The notes: generated by a model not told the origin, from the sequence alone. Counted from the first letter of the stretch, positions 18,240 to 30,645 are shown. The stretch is 64,000 nucleotides of DNA from Rhipicephalus microplus (GCF_043290135.1 NC_134709.1:71596956-71660955), one strand, 5' to 3'. Numbers and translations are program-made.

Positions 18240-21032
18240 TTTAAGTCACCATCTTTATCTGTGTCTTTTACTAACATTCGAAGCCTACTTCCCAAGAGGG
18301 ATGAGTTGAGTTCTTACTGAGATGATAGTGATGCCGACATATTAAGACTCACGGAGTCTTGGCTCTATCCTGACGTAACCAACGAGGAACTGTTCCCAGA
18401 TAAACACAACTATAACATATATTGACGTGACCGTGTCGATAGAAGAGGAGGAGGCGTCCTATTAGCAGTAAAAAAGACAGTGTCATCAGTTCCCCTTGGT
18501 ACTAACCCCTCTACAGAGATAACTTGAACAGCATGCGTTACAACTTATGCAAAAATACTTATAGGAGCATGTTATCGTCCACCGGATGCCCATTCCTCTT
18601 TCCCCAAAGATCTACGTGACAACATAAAACGAGCTACGCAACTCTATTCAGCTGACATTATATACCCTTTTGGCGATTTCAACTACCCGCTCATTGATTG
18701 GTCTATCATGACTGCCAAATGTCACGCCTCATCAAATTTTCTCGAAGTAACCCTCAATTACAACTTACCACAAGTTGTTCACCAATGCACCCGTGGTACT
18801 AACATACTTGACCTTGTTTTCCCTAATGCACCAGAAACCACTGGAGCGATTTCTTACATAGAAGGATTTAGCGACCACAAGCTCCTTAACTTCCAAATCA
18901 ACCTACCTGTAACTTTCACAGGCTCAGTGTGAAAAACAATCCGGGATTATAACCTTGCTAATTTTCATCAATTCCGGACGGAGCTAGAAGATTTTTATCA
19001 GGAACTTTTTTTTGCCGTCGTTTGCCTCTCGAACCGTAAACGAAAACTGGATTCTTTTTAAAGAAAAAATATTAGAGTTAGTTGACCAGCTTGTGCCGCT
19101 GATCTCAGCTTCCAACGATAAAACTAACCCTTGCTTTACTAAACATTTTCGAACATTACGAAATAAAAAGAAACGTTTCCATGATACCGCAAAACGCATT
19201 GGCTCTGTGTCCTACTGGGATAAATACAAGGTCTGCTTACAAGACTATTGTAAAGCCTTAGACACAGCTAAGAAGAAATATTATTCGCAGGACTTGCCGT
19301 CACTTCTCAAAAATAACCCCAAAAAGTTCTGGCAAATAATTTCACCCTACAAAAAGTCTCCTAATCACATTACAATACACAATAGTGAACTAACGCCGCT
19401 TTGTGACGAAGCTTCCGCTATTGCTTTCAATGAGTACTTCGCGTCTGTTTTTACACAGGAAGATTGTTCCAACGTGCCATTTGTTCCAGATCGCCCTTTC
19501 GCTTTAATGGCCCCAATCATTGTCACTGCCGAAGGTATAGCCAACTCATCACTAATCTTAAGGTTTGTACGTCATCAGGTATTGATAACATTAACTCTAA
19601 AATACTGAAGAACACCACAGATATTTTGAGCCGCTTCCTCTGGCTCCTATTTAAACAGTCGCTATCATCAGGCGAACTGCCCAAGGATTGGAAGATTGGT
19701 AAGGTGATTCCCGTATTTAAGTCCGGTGACAGGCACTCGCCCCGTAATTATCGACCCATTTCACTTACACGCATCTCTTGCAAACTACTGGAACATATCG
19801 TGGCTTCTCATATCTACGATCACCTTGAATCGCACGACTTCTTCTTCTCCCATCAGCATGGCTTTAGAAAAGGCTACTCATGTGACACCCAGTTATTCGA
19901 ATTCGCGACTGACCTTCACTTTAATATGAACGCTAACGAACAAACTGATTGCCTCTTCTTTGATTTCGCCAAGGCATTCGATGCTCTCACTCATTGTCGT
20001 TTAATGTCTAAATTAGCCACACTCCGTATTGATTCATTAATCCTGTCTTGGCTACGAAGCTCCCTCTCTTCGCGTCAGCAACTTACGGTGATCAACGACA
20101 TTTCATCTAACCTTTGCGACATCACATCCGGTGTTCCCCAAGGCAGTGTAATAGGTCCGTTACTTTTTCTAATATACATTAATGATTTGCCCGATAACCT
20201 TTCATCCACAGTTAGGTTGTTCGCTGACGATTGCGCCATATACCACAACTATAAATGTTTTAATGATCATTCCGCTCTCCAAAATCACCTTGACCTAACC
20301 TTCCGGTGCTGCGAAACTTGGCAGATGCCCCTTAACGCCTCTAAATGCAAGTTAATCTCGTTCACTCGAAAGCATAATAATTCAGCATTTCACTATAAGA
20401 TTAATAACGCCGTTGTGTCAGCTACACCATCTTACAAATATTTTGGCGTTCACCTTACATCGGATCTATCCTGGACTACGCATATAGCAGCTGTCTCATC
20501 GAAAGCATCTCAATCTCTCGGATATCTCCGCAGAAACTTGCGCAACGCTCCTTCCAACGTACGCGCATTATCATATATTACTTATGTTCGCCCACAGCTA
20601 GAGTATCCATCATCCACATGGTCACCATATCAAGATTACTTGGTACGTATGTTGGAAGCCGTCCAGAATAGGGCAGCAAGATTCATCTCCGGAAACTACG
20701 ACTATCACTCAAGTATTAACTTAATAAAACAAGACCTTGCATTTCAGTCACTAGAAATACGCCGCAACATTGCTCTTTTATGTCTATTTCATAGGTAGAT
20801 TTATAGTAACGAAATTCACTGTTTGCCACTTTATTCTCCTGCGCGCATTTCCCAGCGCATTCACAATGCCCGTAGTTTTATGCGCATTCATGGTCACACG
20901 CAGGCATTTAACTTATCATCACTACCTCGAGCCATTGCTTATTGGAACGGCCTTCCGGATCATGTTGTATTCATTTGTAACCGTGAAATTTTTCGTGACA
21001 ACCTGATCTCGTTGCACTCTAGCATTGTATAA
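18240..21032 (+). pseudogene. CR1 ORF2: APE endonuclease and reverse transcriptase (broken)
   Basis: The endonuclease shows FTNIRSLLPKRDEL (18262), LTESWL (Glu, 18353), GACYRPPDA, PFGDFNYPLIDW (Asp, 18672) and GFSDHKLLNF (18870). RT shows SSGIDNINSKIL, NYRPISLTRISCKLLE, motif A FFDFAKAFD (about 19956), motif B SGVPQGSVIGPLLF (about 20128), motif C FADD (20220) and SYKYFGVHLTSDLSW. Stops are TGA at 18318, 18423, 18525 and 18930, and TAG at 20796. Shifts occur at the T8 run near 19005 and near 19545. The original stop is probably TAA at 21030. Catalytic residues are still present, so decay is fairly recent. Confidence 0.85.
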
Positions 21033-21183
21033 CGCTGTTGCACCTTGATTTTTTTAATCTGTTATATATGTATATATTTTTTCGTCTGCTTTTCTCCTTT
21101 ATTGCTATTTCGTTTGTATACTGATGCCCCCCTTACTCAACGCCCTTCAGTGGACTGTAAGGTATTTTGAATAAATAAATAAA
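21033..21183 (+). other. CR1 3' UTR and tail
   Basis: A T-rich stretch, then CAACGCCCTTCAGTGGACTG and TTGAATAAATAAATAAAT. Related tails on the minus strand lie at 634-722 and about 49326-49400. Confidence 0.75.
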
Positions 21184-21233
21184 TATATGTATAGATCGCG
21201 GGCGCATGACCCATGGCTTAAGAAGCTTCGCCC
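21184..21233 (+). repeat. Repeat B, right piece
   Basis: GATCGCGGGCGCATGACCCA and TTAAGAAGCTTCGCCCC match the right end of the B copies. This completes a B element of about 370 bp net from three pieces. Confidence 0.75.
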
Positions 21234-21459
21234 CTAAAAAAAAAGACACGTAATACTGCAGGGCTTGAACGAAGTACTTATGTAATCGATTTATCGGACA
21301 CTTCTTTGTGTCTGGAAAGACGAATACGCACGTACGCATTCTTGTTAGGTAGAAACTACCCAACCGATTACGGCACTTTGATAGTGTACCTACTTGTGAA
21401 ACGCAGTCAGGCCGCTTGTTAGAGGAAGTGGTGTGTGAACTAGCCCAGCGAGTAGATGT

Positions 21460-22660
21460 GCCAGCGTAAAAAGACACGATCTGAGAAAAAAAGGCGGATT
21501 GAGCACTCAATACTCCCATCAAATATTTTGATCAAAAACTTATTCTATCAAAATCAGGTGCAACATCTGAATGACATAGTCACTATCACATTTTTTTGAC
21601 GATATGTATAGTGACGTACGGAAGATGTCGCACATTCGAGTTCTTTTCGTTCCACGTAACAATGCTTGTCTCTGTATAGCAGAGTACCCAGTGCGCTAAA
21701 TTGTTTAACCACTATTTCCAAACACGCCCAAGGGACGGCTTTCAGCTCTCCCATACTAAAGTACCGAGTACACTAAATCGTTAAGCACCTTTTTCCAGAA
21801 ACACATTCGCGAGCTGTGTTGGTTGGGTTAGTTGCTTCTATGACATAAACTGTTGTCACTATCATGTTTCTTGAGGATATGTATAGTGACGTACGGAAGA
21901 TGTCGCACGTTCTAGTTCTTCTCGTTCAACGTAACAATTCTGGTCTCTGTATTCGCAAGCTGTGTTGGTTGGGTCACTTGTCACTTGTTCGTATGCTAAG
22001 CCTAACATGGGTCTGGTAGAGCATAGCGCTCTTCCGTAGTTGGTTAATGAATGATGATTTAGAGCACTATGTACTCTATAGAGTGCATATCATAGTGCTA
22101 TGAATTATCAAACATTTTTTTCTAAGCACAGATATCGCTGAGTAGAGTACCTAGTACTCTAAATTGTTACCACTTGTTTTTTCAAACATGAATCCGTGAA
22201 TGGTGGGAATTATCTACTAGGGTATCATGCGAGACAGCTTATGGCTTCCGCATAATATAGTGCTTATAGTGCTCTAAAGTGTTCGCGATGTATTCTAAGC
22301 ACAACCAGCTCGTGTTCTTCCGTTCTAGTCGGCCTTGTCAAGTGTGAGTCTGACGGCTTCATGCTGTCCCATAGTAGTGTATGGAGTGCTCAAATCGCTA
22401 ACAACTTTTTCTAAGCACCACCAGTTCCACCGCTTGACTGTGGGTCGCCCAAATTACCAGGCGTGAGCTGGTTCACGTGGTGATTTTCGTAAACAGGGTC
22501 TCATCAAGTTTGTGACCCACGGGACAGCTTTATGCTCTCCCATAGTACAGTACCAAGTACTCAAAATCATTAACCGCTTTTTCTAAACGCGCAGCTCCTA
22601 CGCTAACGTCCGGGGGTCTAGGTTGCGGCTGGTCTAAGTAAAAAACTTGAGCGTCTTTTG
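21460..22660 (-). repeat. Repeat D region with a 275-bp duplication
   Basis: Several minus-strand copies of a module that reads GAGTACTNGGTACTCTA then TATGGGAGAGC and AAAGCCGTCCCG. Visible copies are at about 21735-21790, 22366-22425 and 22537-22600. The stretch GATATGTATAGTGACGTACG occurs at 21601 and again at 21876. Frames here are repeat-derived. Confidence 0.6.
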
Positions 22661-22779
22661 CGAAAATTATCACTGACAGGTGTACATAACCATGCTTATG
22701 GTTATGGTATTTTATAGCTGGCGTCAAGCGTCGTCGAGCAGTCGGCTTAATCGTGAGCATGTATCCCCCAGCCTCATGG

Positions 22780-23095
22780 CCTTTGCACTCGCTATCAAAG
22801 TGCTGTCGCTACCACCTACACACGTGTACATAAGTGACCACAACCCGGCTGCGCTAGCGCTACACCTACCTGCAGGGACCCCAATGGTTCAGAGGCCATG
22901 GCGTCTGGATTGTCGCGTCTTCCATGACTCTCCCACGGCCCAGGGTTTGAGGCGAGCACTATAGGCGTCACTTATTGGCACACATCTCAATGAGTGGGAT
23001 CTTCGAAAAGAACAATTTGCGCTCGTTTGACGCAAGACGCTAACATTTTACTGCGAAAATCCGCATCGACAAAGTGTCCAAATCACGAGATAAAC
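22780..23095 (+). pseudogene. LINE endonuclease C-terminal relic
   Basis: The translation reads THVYISDHNPAALALHLPAG, then QRPWRLDCRVFHD, and after a stop NEWDLRKEQFALV. This fits the SDH motif and following linker of an APE-type LINE (SDH-x-P...WRLN...W..LK). No RT follows. The clade is uncertain. Confidence 0.45.
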
Positions 23096-23470
23096 GTTCT
23101 TGCACGAGGCACCACGCCCTGAGGCAGCACGTGTGCGCCGAAATGTGTGGGATGTCAACCTTTTTAAACTTTGACCAAGGCACGCTTTTCGCGCCATCCC
23201 TTTACTGATGAAGGCAACGCTCTGAAGTTGCTGAGCTCTGAGCAGCACTTACGTTATACGGTATGTATAAATAGCTCGTCATTCGCATGCTAGCCAACGC
23301 ATGCTCTAAGGCCAAGTGGTTTTTGTCCCACGTGCTATGAAACAAGAGGTCTTAGGTTCGCCACCCGGTGACAGAAGACTCTCTTTGTAACCTCTTAGCA
23401 AATATTTTACAATGTCATATTTATGACGTTAGCGGAGCCGTGGTTGACCCCCACATAAAACATTTTCGTG

Positions 23471-23605
23471 CAACATTTCTTTTTAACAACTTTCATTCCC
23501 CTCACCCCTTTCCCCAGCACAGGGTAGACAGCCGGTCTGAGAGAACTGGCTAACGTCCCTGTTTTTCCGCTTAAACGTTCTTCCTTCTCCTCTTCCGTGC
23601 TAAAA
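23471..23605 (+). mobile_element. I-type LINE 3' UTR fragment
   Basis: CAGCACAGGGTAGACAGCC followed by GGTCTGAGAGAACTGG aligns with the last bases of the window (63968-64000: AGTACAGGGTAGCCAGCC, GGTCTGAGAA). It is therefore the 3' end of the same LINE family as the 58.8-64 kb element. Confidence 0.65.
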
Positions 23606-24169
23606 TGCAAAAACTCGCAGTGAGCGCATGCAGTGCCAATCAGTCGCCTGCAACAAAGATGTTGCGATATGGCGTTGGGAACATCCCCACGGTTGTCATT
23701 GCAATGTGATAAAAAAAAGTGAGTCAATCGGTCTCAAAAGCATGCGTAGCTTTGTGGTGGTTTACCACTGGATTATTTAGCCTGCAGAGTATAAGGGCAC
23801 GCTTTTTGACAGAGTGGCGCTTAGACCATTGTACTTTGATTGCGTGCCACGACTCTGGCCTTGATACCAACAGGAAGGCACACAAGAAAAGATAAACTGG
23901 AGGACAAAGCACGTGTCATGAGAGCGTGGATGTCACGACGCCATGGCATCACTAACAAAGAAAAAGGAAAGTAAGCTTGAAAAGTCGCTCATCGATGGTC
24001 AGAGATGTAAACAGGAATGGCTGTATTGGTATGTGTTTAAAAGAATTGTTCAATGTTCTTCTTTCTTATGTGGTGAAAAGTGAGCCGTGTAACTACCTGC
24101 ATCAGAGTGCGACACCTCAACAATAGCTCACAAAAGATTGGGGAAGGAGGGATCAAAAAGATAGGATTA
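23606..24169. other. No gene recognised
   Basis: Short frames only. Nothing supported. Confidence 0.45.
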
Positions 24170-24545
24170 AAAGGTGTATACAGAGATAGGAAGGAGAGAG
24201 CGAGGTGCAGGGACAGCGAGTGATGAAAGAGAAGATAGAAAAGGTGGAGCCGGACGCCCGAGGATGGGGCAGCACTCAACGAGAGCTCTTGTCGGCGTCA
24301 GGAGATGGCGTAGGGCGAGTCCAGTCGGCCAGAGCTGCACTGTCGTCGGAGATAGGCGTCAGGAGGTGGCGCAGGGCGAGCCCAGTTGACCAGAGCTGTG
24401 CTGTCGTCGGAGATCCAGCGAGCGACGAAATCGTCGACAAAATCCAGCGAGCGAGTCCCCTTCGATGATTTTGAGTACGGCGCACTCTAGAGCAGTAAGG
24501 TGGTGCAAGTACTAGAACATGTGAGGCTCCGCATCCCATATGGTC
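24170..24545. repeat. Unclassified repeat with 61-bp tandem duplication
   Basis: GGCGTCAGGAGATGGCG begins at 24294 and GGCGTCAGGAGGTGGCG at 24355. Each is followed by AGGGCGAG, CCAGAGCTG and CTGTCGTCGGAGAT, a period of 61. CCAGCGAGCGA recurs just after. It may be part of a LINE UTR. I cannot name the family. Confidence 0.6.
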
Positions 24546-25134
24546 GCAGCAGTCCCGAAGCTACTGCACTTCGTACGTCGAAGATACACTATGAGCCCCG
24601 CTGGGAAGTCCAATCATATTAGACACTTTTATTAGTTGTGCGTAGTGCGCAACACATGGAATACGCAGCAAGACAAGCCTGATACAGCATTATTAGTTTA
24701 ACAAACCGTGAAGAATTTTGCTCATTTACAGGAGATAGGTCGTATATGAGGTGTCAGTATTTGCGATTGCCTATCAGAACCATCGACGTGAGAAGTTTGC
24801 TAGGTTCCAGTGATAACGTGTTTTCCATGTTCTGCAAACATTTTTCTATGACTTGGGCATACGCCACGAGTATAGAAGTCAGACCATGGCGTTCGCTATA
24901 TGCATTTGTAGCACAGTTTTCAAGAGCAATGGTTGTGCGCATATGGTTCTGCTATGTACATACATTCAACATTACTATTTGTGCATAAGTTTAAAACTAG
25001 GTACAATTGTAAGAATTTTGCTCGGTAGGACTAAGGGCCGAGCTGGATCGAACACGCCGTTCTATCGATAAGTCTTAGGACACCCTGCATCAAGTGGTTG
25101 CAATTCCAGTAGTCTTGACTTTCCAACTTACCAG
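24546..25134. other. No gene recognised
   Basis: Short frames at 24746-24988 and 24853-25071 show no domain. Confidence 0.45.
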
Positions 25135-25300
25135 AATAGTGTGGCAAAATCTTTACAGCTCAGTTAGACAAACTCATGAAACGTACTTCACCCCTAGGTC
25201 TCACGCAGACTTACTCTGACCCATGCTTTCCTCACCTGACTTACACTCACCCGAGCGTGAGTGTGTCGACTCATGAGTCCGTTAGCTGACAATTGGCTGT
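25135..25300 (+). repeat. Repeat C, partial copy 1
   Basis: The core TGAAACGTACTTCACCCCTA, then GACTTACTCTGACCCATG and GAGCGTGAGTGTGTCGACTC, parallels the C copies at 26.1 and 36.4 kb, which carry GGTGAGTCTGNGTGAGT and CATNAGTGAGTATG. The copy is diverged. Confidence 0.5.
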
Positions 25301-26084
25301 TTCTGTGAAGCTGTCCACGTTGTGATAACTGTGGCAGCGTGTAGACGGTGGAGCACATATTGACGTTGACACATATTGACCCCGCGTACTGCTACAAGTG
25401 GCAAGTCACTGAACGACAAACGGATATGTTATGCAACGACCAGTTAACGTTGCACCACAAGTTAGGGCCAGTGGCCGGACCTTCAGAACTTACTCTAGGA
25501 GTAAAGGCATTAGTTAATTAACTGTACGAAATTGACCTTATCATAAGGTTCTAAATATATAACAATTCACACAAAAATCTTCACCAATTTGTCACCCGCA
25601 CAATAAATACTTTTCTTATGTTCACTTGCACATTTCACATTTCCTTCTGTTATTTTTGTTTTTAAGATTTTCTACGCTCTTTTTTTAACTGTTTAGTTCT
25701 ATTCTCTAATCTTTACAGAACATTATGCCAGTGATATAACGCCGGCAAAATTATCTGTTTTTCTAATACAGAGATTCTTTATTTCTTGCATAATCAGTGC
25801 TCTACATGGTACTTTTAATCTTCAATCTTTTAATACAAGCTATCGGTGCTTTAAATCTAGTAAAACATTTTATAGAAAGTGATGTCTCACATGAGATGTT
25901 TTTACAAGGCATTTGTTTGAAAGACCTTGAGGGTGAAGGTCAAAAAATATCCTCTCCTCTGAAACTCTCAGATCTGTTCATATGACATTAGGCTGCTCTT
26001 GCAATGCTACCACACTGAAGTGTCAGTATAAACAAATTATTTAAACGTGAGTCACCATAAGGTTGATAGTAAGGCTGAAGTTCA
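25301..26084. other. No gene recognised
   Basis: AT-rich. A 62-codon frame at 25797-25985 has no recognised domain. Confidence 0.45.
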
Positions 26085-26370
26085 GTAGATAAAGCGAGAC
26101 GTGAACAAAACAATGTGGAGCTCCCTGAAATTCCTTCATGGAATGTACCTCGCCCTTAAAGGTCACTTGAACTCACACTCATCAAATGTTTTCTAAACCG
26201 GACTTGCTCGTTCTCAGATTCACTGAAATGTTTCTCATCCGTAGTCACTGGGACACAAACCCGTCACAATAATATTACTAATACTGACTAAGGCTATGAC
26301 TTACGGCTCGATTTGAAGCTGGGTGAGCCTGAGTGTGTTGACGCATGCCATGAGTGAGTATGCCGAACTA
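26085..26370 (+). repeat. Repeat C, copy 2 (empty TTAA site)
   Basis: GTACCTCGCCCTTAAAGGTCA at about 26146 is the uninterrupted form of the site that holds a MITE at 35.82 kb. Downstream are TTGAAGCTGGGTGAGCCTGA and CATGAGTGAGTATGCCG, shared with the copy at 36.5 kb. Confidence 0.65.
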
Positions 26371-26639
26371 TGTCTGCTAGCACCGCACTTTCGAAGCGAC
26401 AAAGCTCGCACAACGCTCAACGAGAATCTGTTGTAGCGTAAATAAAAATACATAAGATAATTATTTCTCTTATTTTTACGGATTCTTTCGCCGAGCCTTG
26501 ACAAAAAAAGAACGTGCTTCTGAACGCACCTTGTCAAAGACGGTTCCTTTGGGATTTTTGCGTGACGCAAGGCTATATCTTTCCACGTCTCAGGACACTG
26601 CAATGTGCCGCTTTGTAGCTAGTATTTCATGGAAACATG
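26371..26639. other. No gene recognised
   Basis: Continuation of C is possible up to about 26450. Nothing else seen. Confidence 0.35.
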
Positions 26640-26885
26640 ACTTTTAAAGTTTGAATACACAAGACTTGCATGTTTAATGATCCAGAGTACTTGGTTCTCA
26701 ACTATGGGAGAGCAGTAAGCCGACTCTATTAGTGCAAAATACTCGCGGTACGTTGCAAGAATAACACTTGGGGGTGTTTAAAACAAACGTTCGACAATTT
26801 GAAGTACGCTGTGCGTTTAAAAAAAGTGTTTCACGATTCAGAGTACTTGAAACTCTCGTATAGGGAATCAGAAAGCCGACCCACA
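26640..26885 (+). repeat. Repeat D, two modules
   Basis: CAGAGTACTTGGTTCTCAAC with TATGGGAGAGCAGTAAGCCG (about 26683) and CAGAGTACTTGAAACTCTCG with GGGAATCAGAAAGCCG (about 26838). These are plus-strand versions of the D module. Confidence 0.55.
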
Positions 26886-27657
26886 TGAATTCCTGACGAA
26901 GTGCGCAGGTATCCGGACATAAGTGTCGACACAGAACTTTTTGGAAAAATTTTGTTTGCACTATGCAGCAAAACCAATATTGCATAACATTGTATGATCA
27001 AAGAGCCCAAAGTCATCGGCACATATACGTGCCACAAAACAGGACTACCTCGTAGTGAAAAAACCATTACTCCTAATTACATGGCAGATGCGGCATGCGT
27101 GTACAAGAGAGGACTATGGGATGCCATGACAAAATTCATACAACAATACAATAGATACAATTAAACAGTTTGTTACAAACGAAGTATGAACAAATAGTGG
27201 ACGGGTGCTGTTAAGCATGAAATGGGTCAAAAAACACGTTGTACGCTATCGCATTTTACATGGACGACAGGGCACAACCAATGCCGGAAGAACTCGCACT
27301 ACGCTAAGAAGAAAAGCTCCTCAGAGAAGAACGTGAGAATTTCTCGTCTCATTTGCCCGAGTACCAGCCAAATGGCATACCGGGGGCGATTCCCAGCCAT
27401 GGCCTTGCATTGGTTCCGCCAAAGGCGGAGCAGCCCCCAAAATATAAAAGGAGCCGAGAAGTGCCCACGTGAAAGTCGGCTGCCGGAAAGGAATGTTCGC
27501 ACTCCCTGCCCTCGAAAACCAGCATGGACCTCACGCGACAAAAGACGTGAGACCACACATTTAATCGTCGCATGCCGATTGGTCTCTACCATGACGCAAT
27601 TTGGGCAAGTGGAAGTGGGAACCAGCTGCCATAACTGAAACCGATCTCGAGTGGGGA
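26886..27657. other. No gene recognised; one TATA-like site
   Basis: AATATAAAAGG at about 27441 is a good TATA box, followed by GC-rich sequence, but no initiator or gene is evident. Frames at 27222-27638 and 27299-27748 have no domain. Confidence 0.35.
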
Positions 27658-28100
27658 GTGTTACGAAGCGCGCCTCCGACGACGTTACGAAGGGCGCCAC
27701 GAATCTTACCACTGCAACAAATGTTTCGATAGACGGCGACGCCAACACGGTCCCGAAGGCGCCACTGCTTCGAATTCCACCGGGAAGGTCACCAGCCGTT
27801 TGGTAGCGTAGGTTTGTCAGCTCGCGACTGCTTCTGCGCAGAGCTGATAGGCGAGCGGACGAGACGACGGTGAGTTAAACAAGGTTTTTGTACAGCATAT
27901 ATACAGAGGCGTTACAAATTCGGCACTGGGGCCGACAGAGACTCGAAGAGCCGAGCTCTCTTCTCTGACACATATGTCTACTGCTCGCGACGCGCCGCAG
28001 GGCTTTTTTTATATGCACCGGGTGGAACCTTTGAGTAACCAAATGTCCAACCAGAAGCGCCGCCGGTCGTGAGGTCAGAATCCTCCAATGGGGTCGCCGC
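27658..28100. repeat. Possible LTR-like repeat starting TGTTACGAAG
   Basis: TGTTACGAAGCGCGCCTCCG at about 27659 has the TGT start common to Ty3/Gypsy LTRs. GTTACGAAGGGCGCC follows at about 27685 and a CATATATACAG TATA-like element at 27896. I found neither a CA end nor a partner LTR. Confidence 0.3.
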
Positions 28101-29830
28101 TGGGCCGCGTCATTCTCATCGAATCTGGAGCCGCTGCGCTGCACGTGGCTGCACCCAAGGACGAGTGACGTCACCACGCATTGCGTCAGACTCGCCAGAC
28201 AGGAAGGCGCCGATTGCTTGCTCGACGGGCTCGTTGGCTGAGATGACTCACAGTGCGTGCGCGGCAGAGAGGCACCACCGCGTGATGACGCCGTTGAGTT
28301 GTTCGCGTCAGGCGGGCTCGCGGGCTAGCCTTGACACAGATTGCCTTTTTCCGAGGCATGGACGTTCGCTGTAGACTCGCAGGCATAACAGGAGCAAGCC
28401 CCAGCCCAACCGCCAAAGTGACGCAGATGACCTGGCTACACAGCTACTTCTATGCGTTTCCTGGATGGTTCATTATAGTTTGACGATGCTCGGACACCAA
28501 GAATCGTAAAAAGGGCGGCTATTCTAACGGTTTTGATTCGGTGACATTTATTTCTGGGCACGTAGCCTCTCAACGTCGGGGAAATGTCAAGAGGGATCAA
28601 TACAAAGAGAACAATTCAGTGGTCGGGAGCATGGTTAATTTGGCTATCCGGTAAATATATACGTAATAATTGTCCCTGATGGTAGCGAGCTAGCGTTGGA
28701 GCGGGCGTACCACCAATTGCTTAAAATTCAAAATATGTGGAGGCCAAAAGTAGAAGTCGTGACGGAAATGTCAAGGAATGTGAAACCACTTCGTGCGATG
28801 AGTGCAGTGCGCGGTTTAAGCGCCTCGGTATAGTCAACTACACTGAAAGTAAGGAGACAAGCAGTGCAAGCGCAAAGACAAACAGGGTGAAGATGACGAG
28901 GAACATCAGCACGAGGGCGCTGCGCCAACAACATAAAAAGAAAGTGGGCTAATCAGCAGTTACCTCGGAGATTTCAGGGGCCAGTTACTTGTGATCACGG
29001 CAACCCAAAAAGCCCCAATGAGAATCCGAAGAGTCTACTCCAGCAGGTACACGGAGTTGGCAAAGTAGTGTCCATTCGGGTGGCAGCAGGACGAGGCAGT
29101 TCGCCAGTGTCATGGCCGTGGTTTGCCTTGAGTGCCTGGCTGAGGTAGGTAGAGTCGGAGAGGCCAGCTTCGCTTGACCGTAACGTTCGATGGCACATGG
29201 AGCCAGCGGAAAGCTACTGCAGCTCCCAGGTCACTGTCGTGGTTCGTTCCGAGTGCTTGGCTGTGGTCCCTGGTTCGCGTGTACGAGGAGAAGACTGCCT
29301 GACTTCGTTAGCCCGGTCTTTGGCACCTACCTGCTCCGTCGTGCCTGAACCGTCGTGTCTGAGCGTCGTTCTGCTCTTCGCCGGATTTCTCAGACGACAG
29401 CATCCCCGTTCTCGTCTGTACTCGCTGTAGACATCCCTGACGGCTTAGTTGTAGTACTCAACGGTGAGGCTCTTTCGGTTATGTTTGGACTAGGCTTGTT
29501 TTTGTGACCGCTTACAGCTTCTAACAAAGATTGTAAGATGTTTTGTTACCACTAGTGTGAGTTGTGTGTTTTATGTGCGTGTGTTGTTTGGATAAAGTGA
29601 GAAAAACAGAAACTGGCCGTGCCATTTCTATATGAAGCATTGCTGTCGCCGATGCTACGTACTCTTAGCACGCTATTTATCCTAAAGAACTTCATCACGC
29701 CTTGATCTTTACGTTCAGCCAGCTCCGGACGAGATTACTATTCTGTGCCGTGAGAGCAGAGTAATGAACTGATGCTACTTTGAAGTTTGTTGGAGACGTG
29801 GGGCGGGGGGTTTTAAAGCATGACAAAGAT
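28101..29830. other. No gene recognised
   Basis: GC-rich at 28.1-28.4 and 29.0-29.4 kb. An imperfect internal repetition around GTGTCATGGCCGTGGTTTGCC (29106) and CTGTCGTGGTTCGTTCC (29233) hints at an unidentified repeat. Confidence 0.4.
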
Positions 29831-29849
29831 ACAAATATTTCAAAGTAAT

Positions 29850-30320
29850 ATTCCGTTGGTCTACCGTCAATGGAGCCAAGTGCAGAAATGGCACTCTTAC
29901 ATTAAGTGGTGGTCAGAATCCATCTTACTGAGTCTGGTTACACAGCAGTGTTCTGCTGCCTATAAAAACAGCTTTACTCATAGTCTTCACAAGAAAACGT
30001 ACCTCTGTGAAGGAATAAGGTTTGATTTGATCGTTTAACTAAACGACGGCAGCAGAACACAAATATTTAGATTGACGCAGTTTTAATAGTTGCTACCAGC
30101 TCCCTACAAAGGAAACGACCAGTTTCATAGGAAGAAAAAAACACCAATAGATGTGACAAAGAATAAATGACATAATGAATTTTAAATGAACGAATGAATG
30201 AAATATCTCGTGATTACACTACGGCCTAGTGCAAAAGGCTGACGCGTCTTTGCGTGTGTTTCATTGCGACAATATAGTAAGAGAAAATTATTAATCATCT
30301 ACAGTGGTCAGCAAGCTAAA
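29850..30320 (+). repeat. Repeat F, copy 1 (SINE-free)
   Basis: It aligns with 37135-37790. Shared landmarks are GTTTGATTTGATCGTTTAAC versus TTTTAATTTTGTCCTTTAAC, ATTTAGATTGACG versus CATTAGATTGACG, CTACGGCCTAGTGCAAAA versus ATACAGCCTAATGCAAAA, and AATATAGTAAG in both. It lacks the SINE found in copy 2. Non-coding. Confidence 0.6.
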
Positions 30321-30547
30321 CACATAAGCTCCGCAGCGTGGCCTGAGGGAGTTTCATTCACGCTAGCGCTGCATCACTTTGGGCTCTTTTGCCGAGATTC
30401 TCTCTTGCTGATGACAGTGCCAAAGTTCATAAAACAAAACGCTAGGCATCTGCAGCTTGCTTGCTTGCTTGTTCCTATGTTCTGGCTCTTGCTGGTTAAT
30501 TGAAGAACAATTTAGGACTATGCAGGGTAAAAGAAAAATTGATTTTG

Positions 30548-30614
30548 TTTTAGGGGCGAAGCTCTTTCAGCCATGGGTCGTGTGTCCGCGATGTATGTAG
30601 TAGTAGTAGTAGTG

Positions 30615-30645
<31 letters not shown>

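Larger units (their letters stand above)
16326..21183 (+). mobile_element. Near full-length CR1-type LINE
   Basis: It contains 5' monomers, ORF1, ORF2 (endonuclease and RT), and a 3' UTR ending TTGAATAAATAAATAAAT. It is inserted into the TAC-rich stretch of repeat B, whose end continues at about 21184. ORF1 is open. ORF2 has four TGA stops in the endonuclease, a frameshift in a T8 run near 19005, another shift near 19545 and a TAG at 20796. I assign CR1 from RT motifs (FFDFAKAFD, SGVPQGSVIGPLLF, FADD) and the short terminal repeat tail. No clear target duplication was found. Confidence 0.85.

Noticed and set aside
23310..23400. tRNA-like stretch with GGTTCGCCACCCGG
   Set aside because: The B box is mutated and no A box or cloverleaf could be drawn. 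At most it is a very old SINE remnant.
27299..27748. 149-codon minus-strand frame, with a 138-codon plus-strand frame over the same bases
   Set aside because: Two long frames on opposite strands of GC-rich sequence point to chance openness. No domain was seen.
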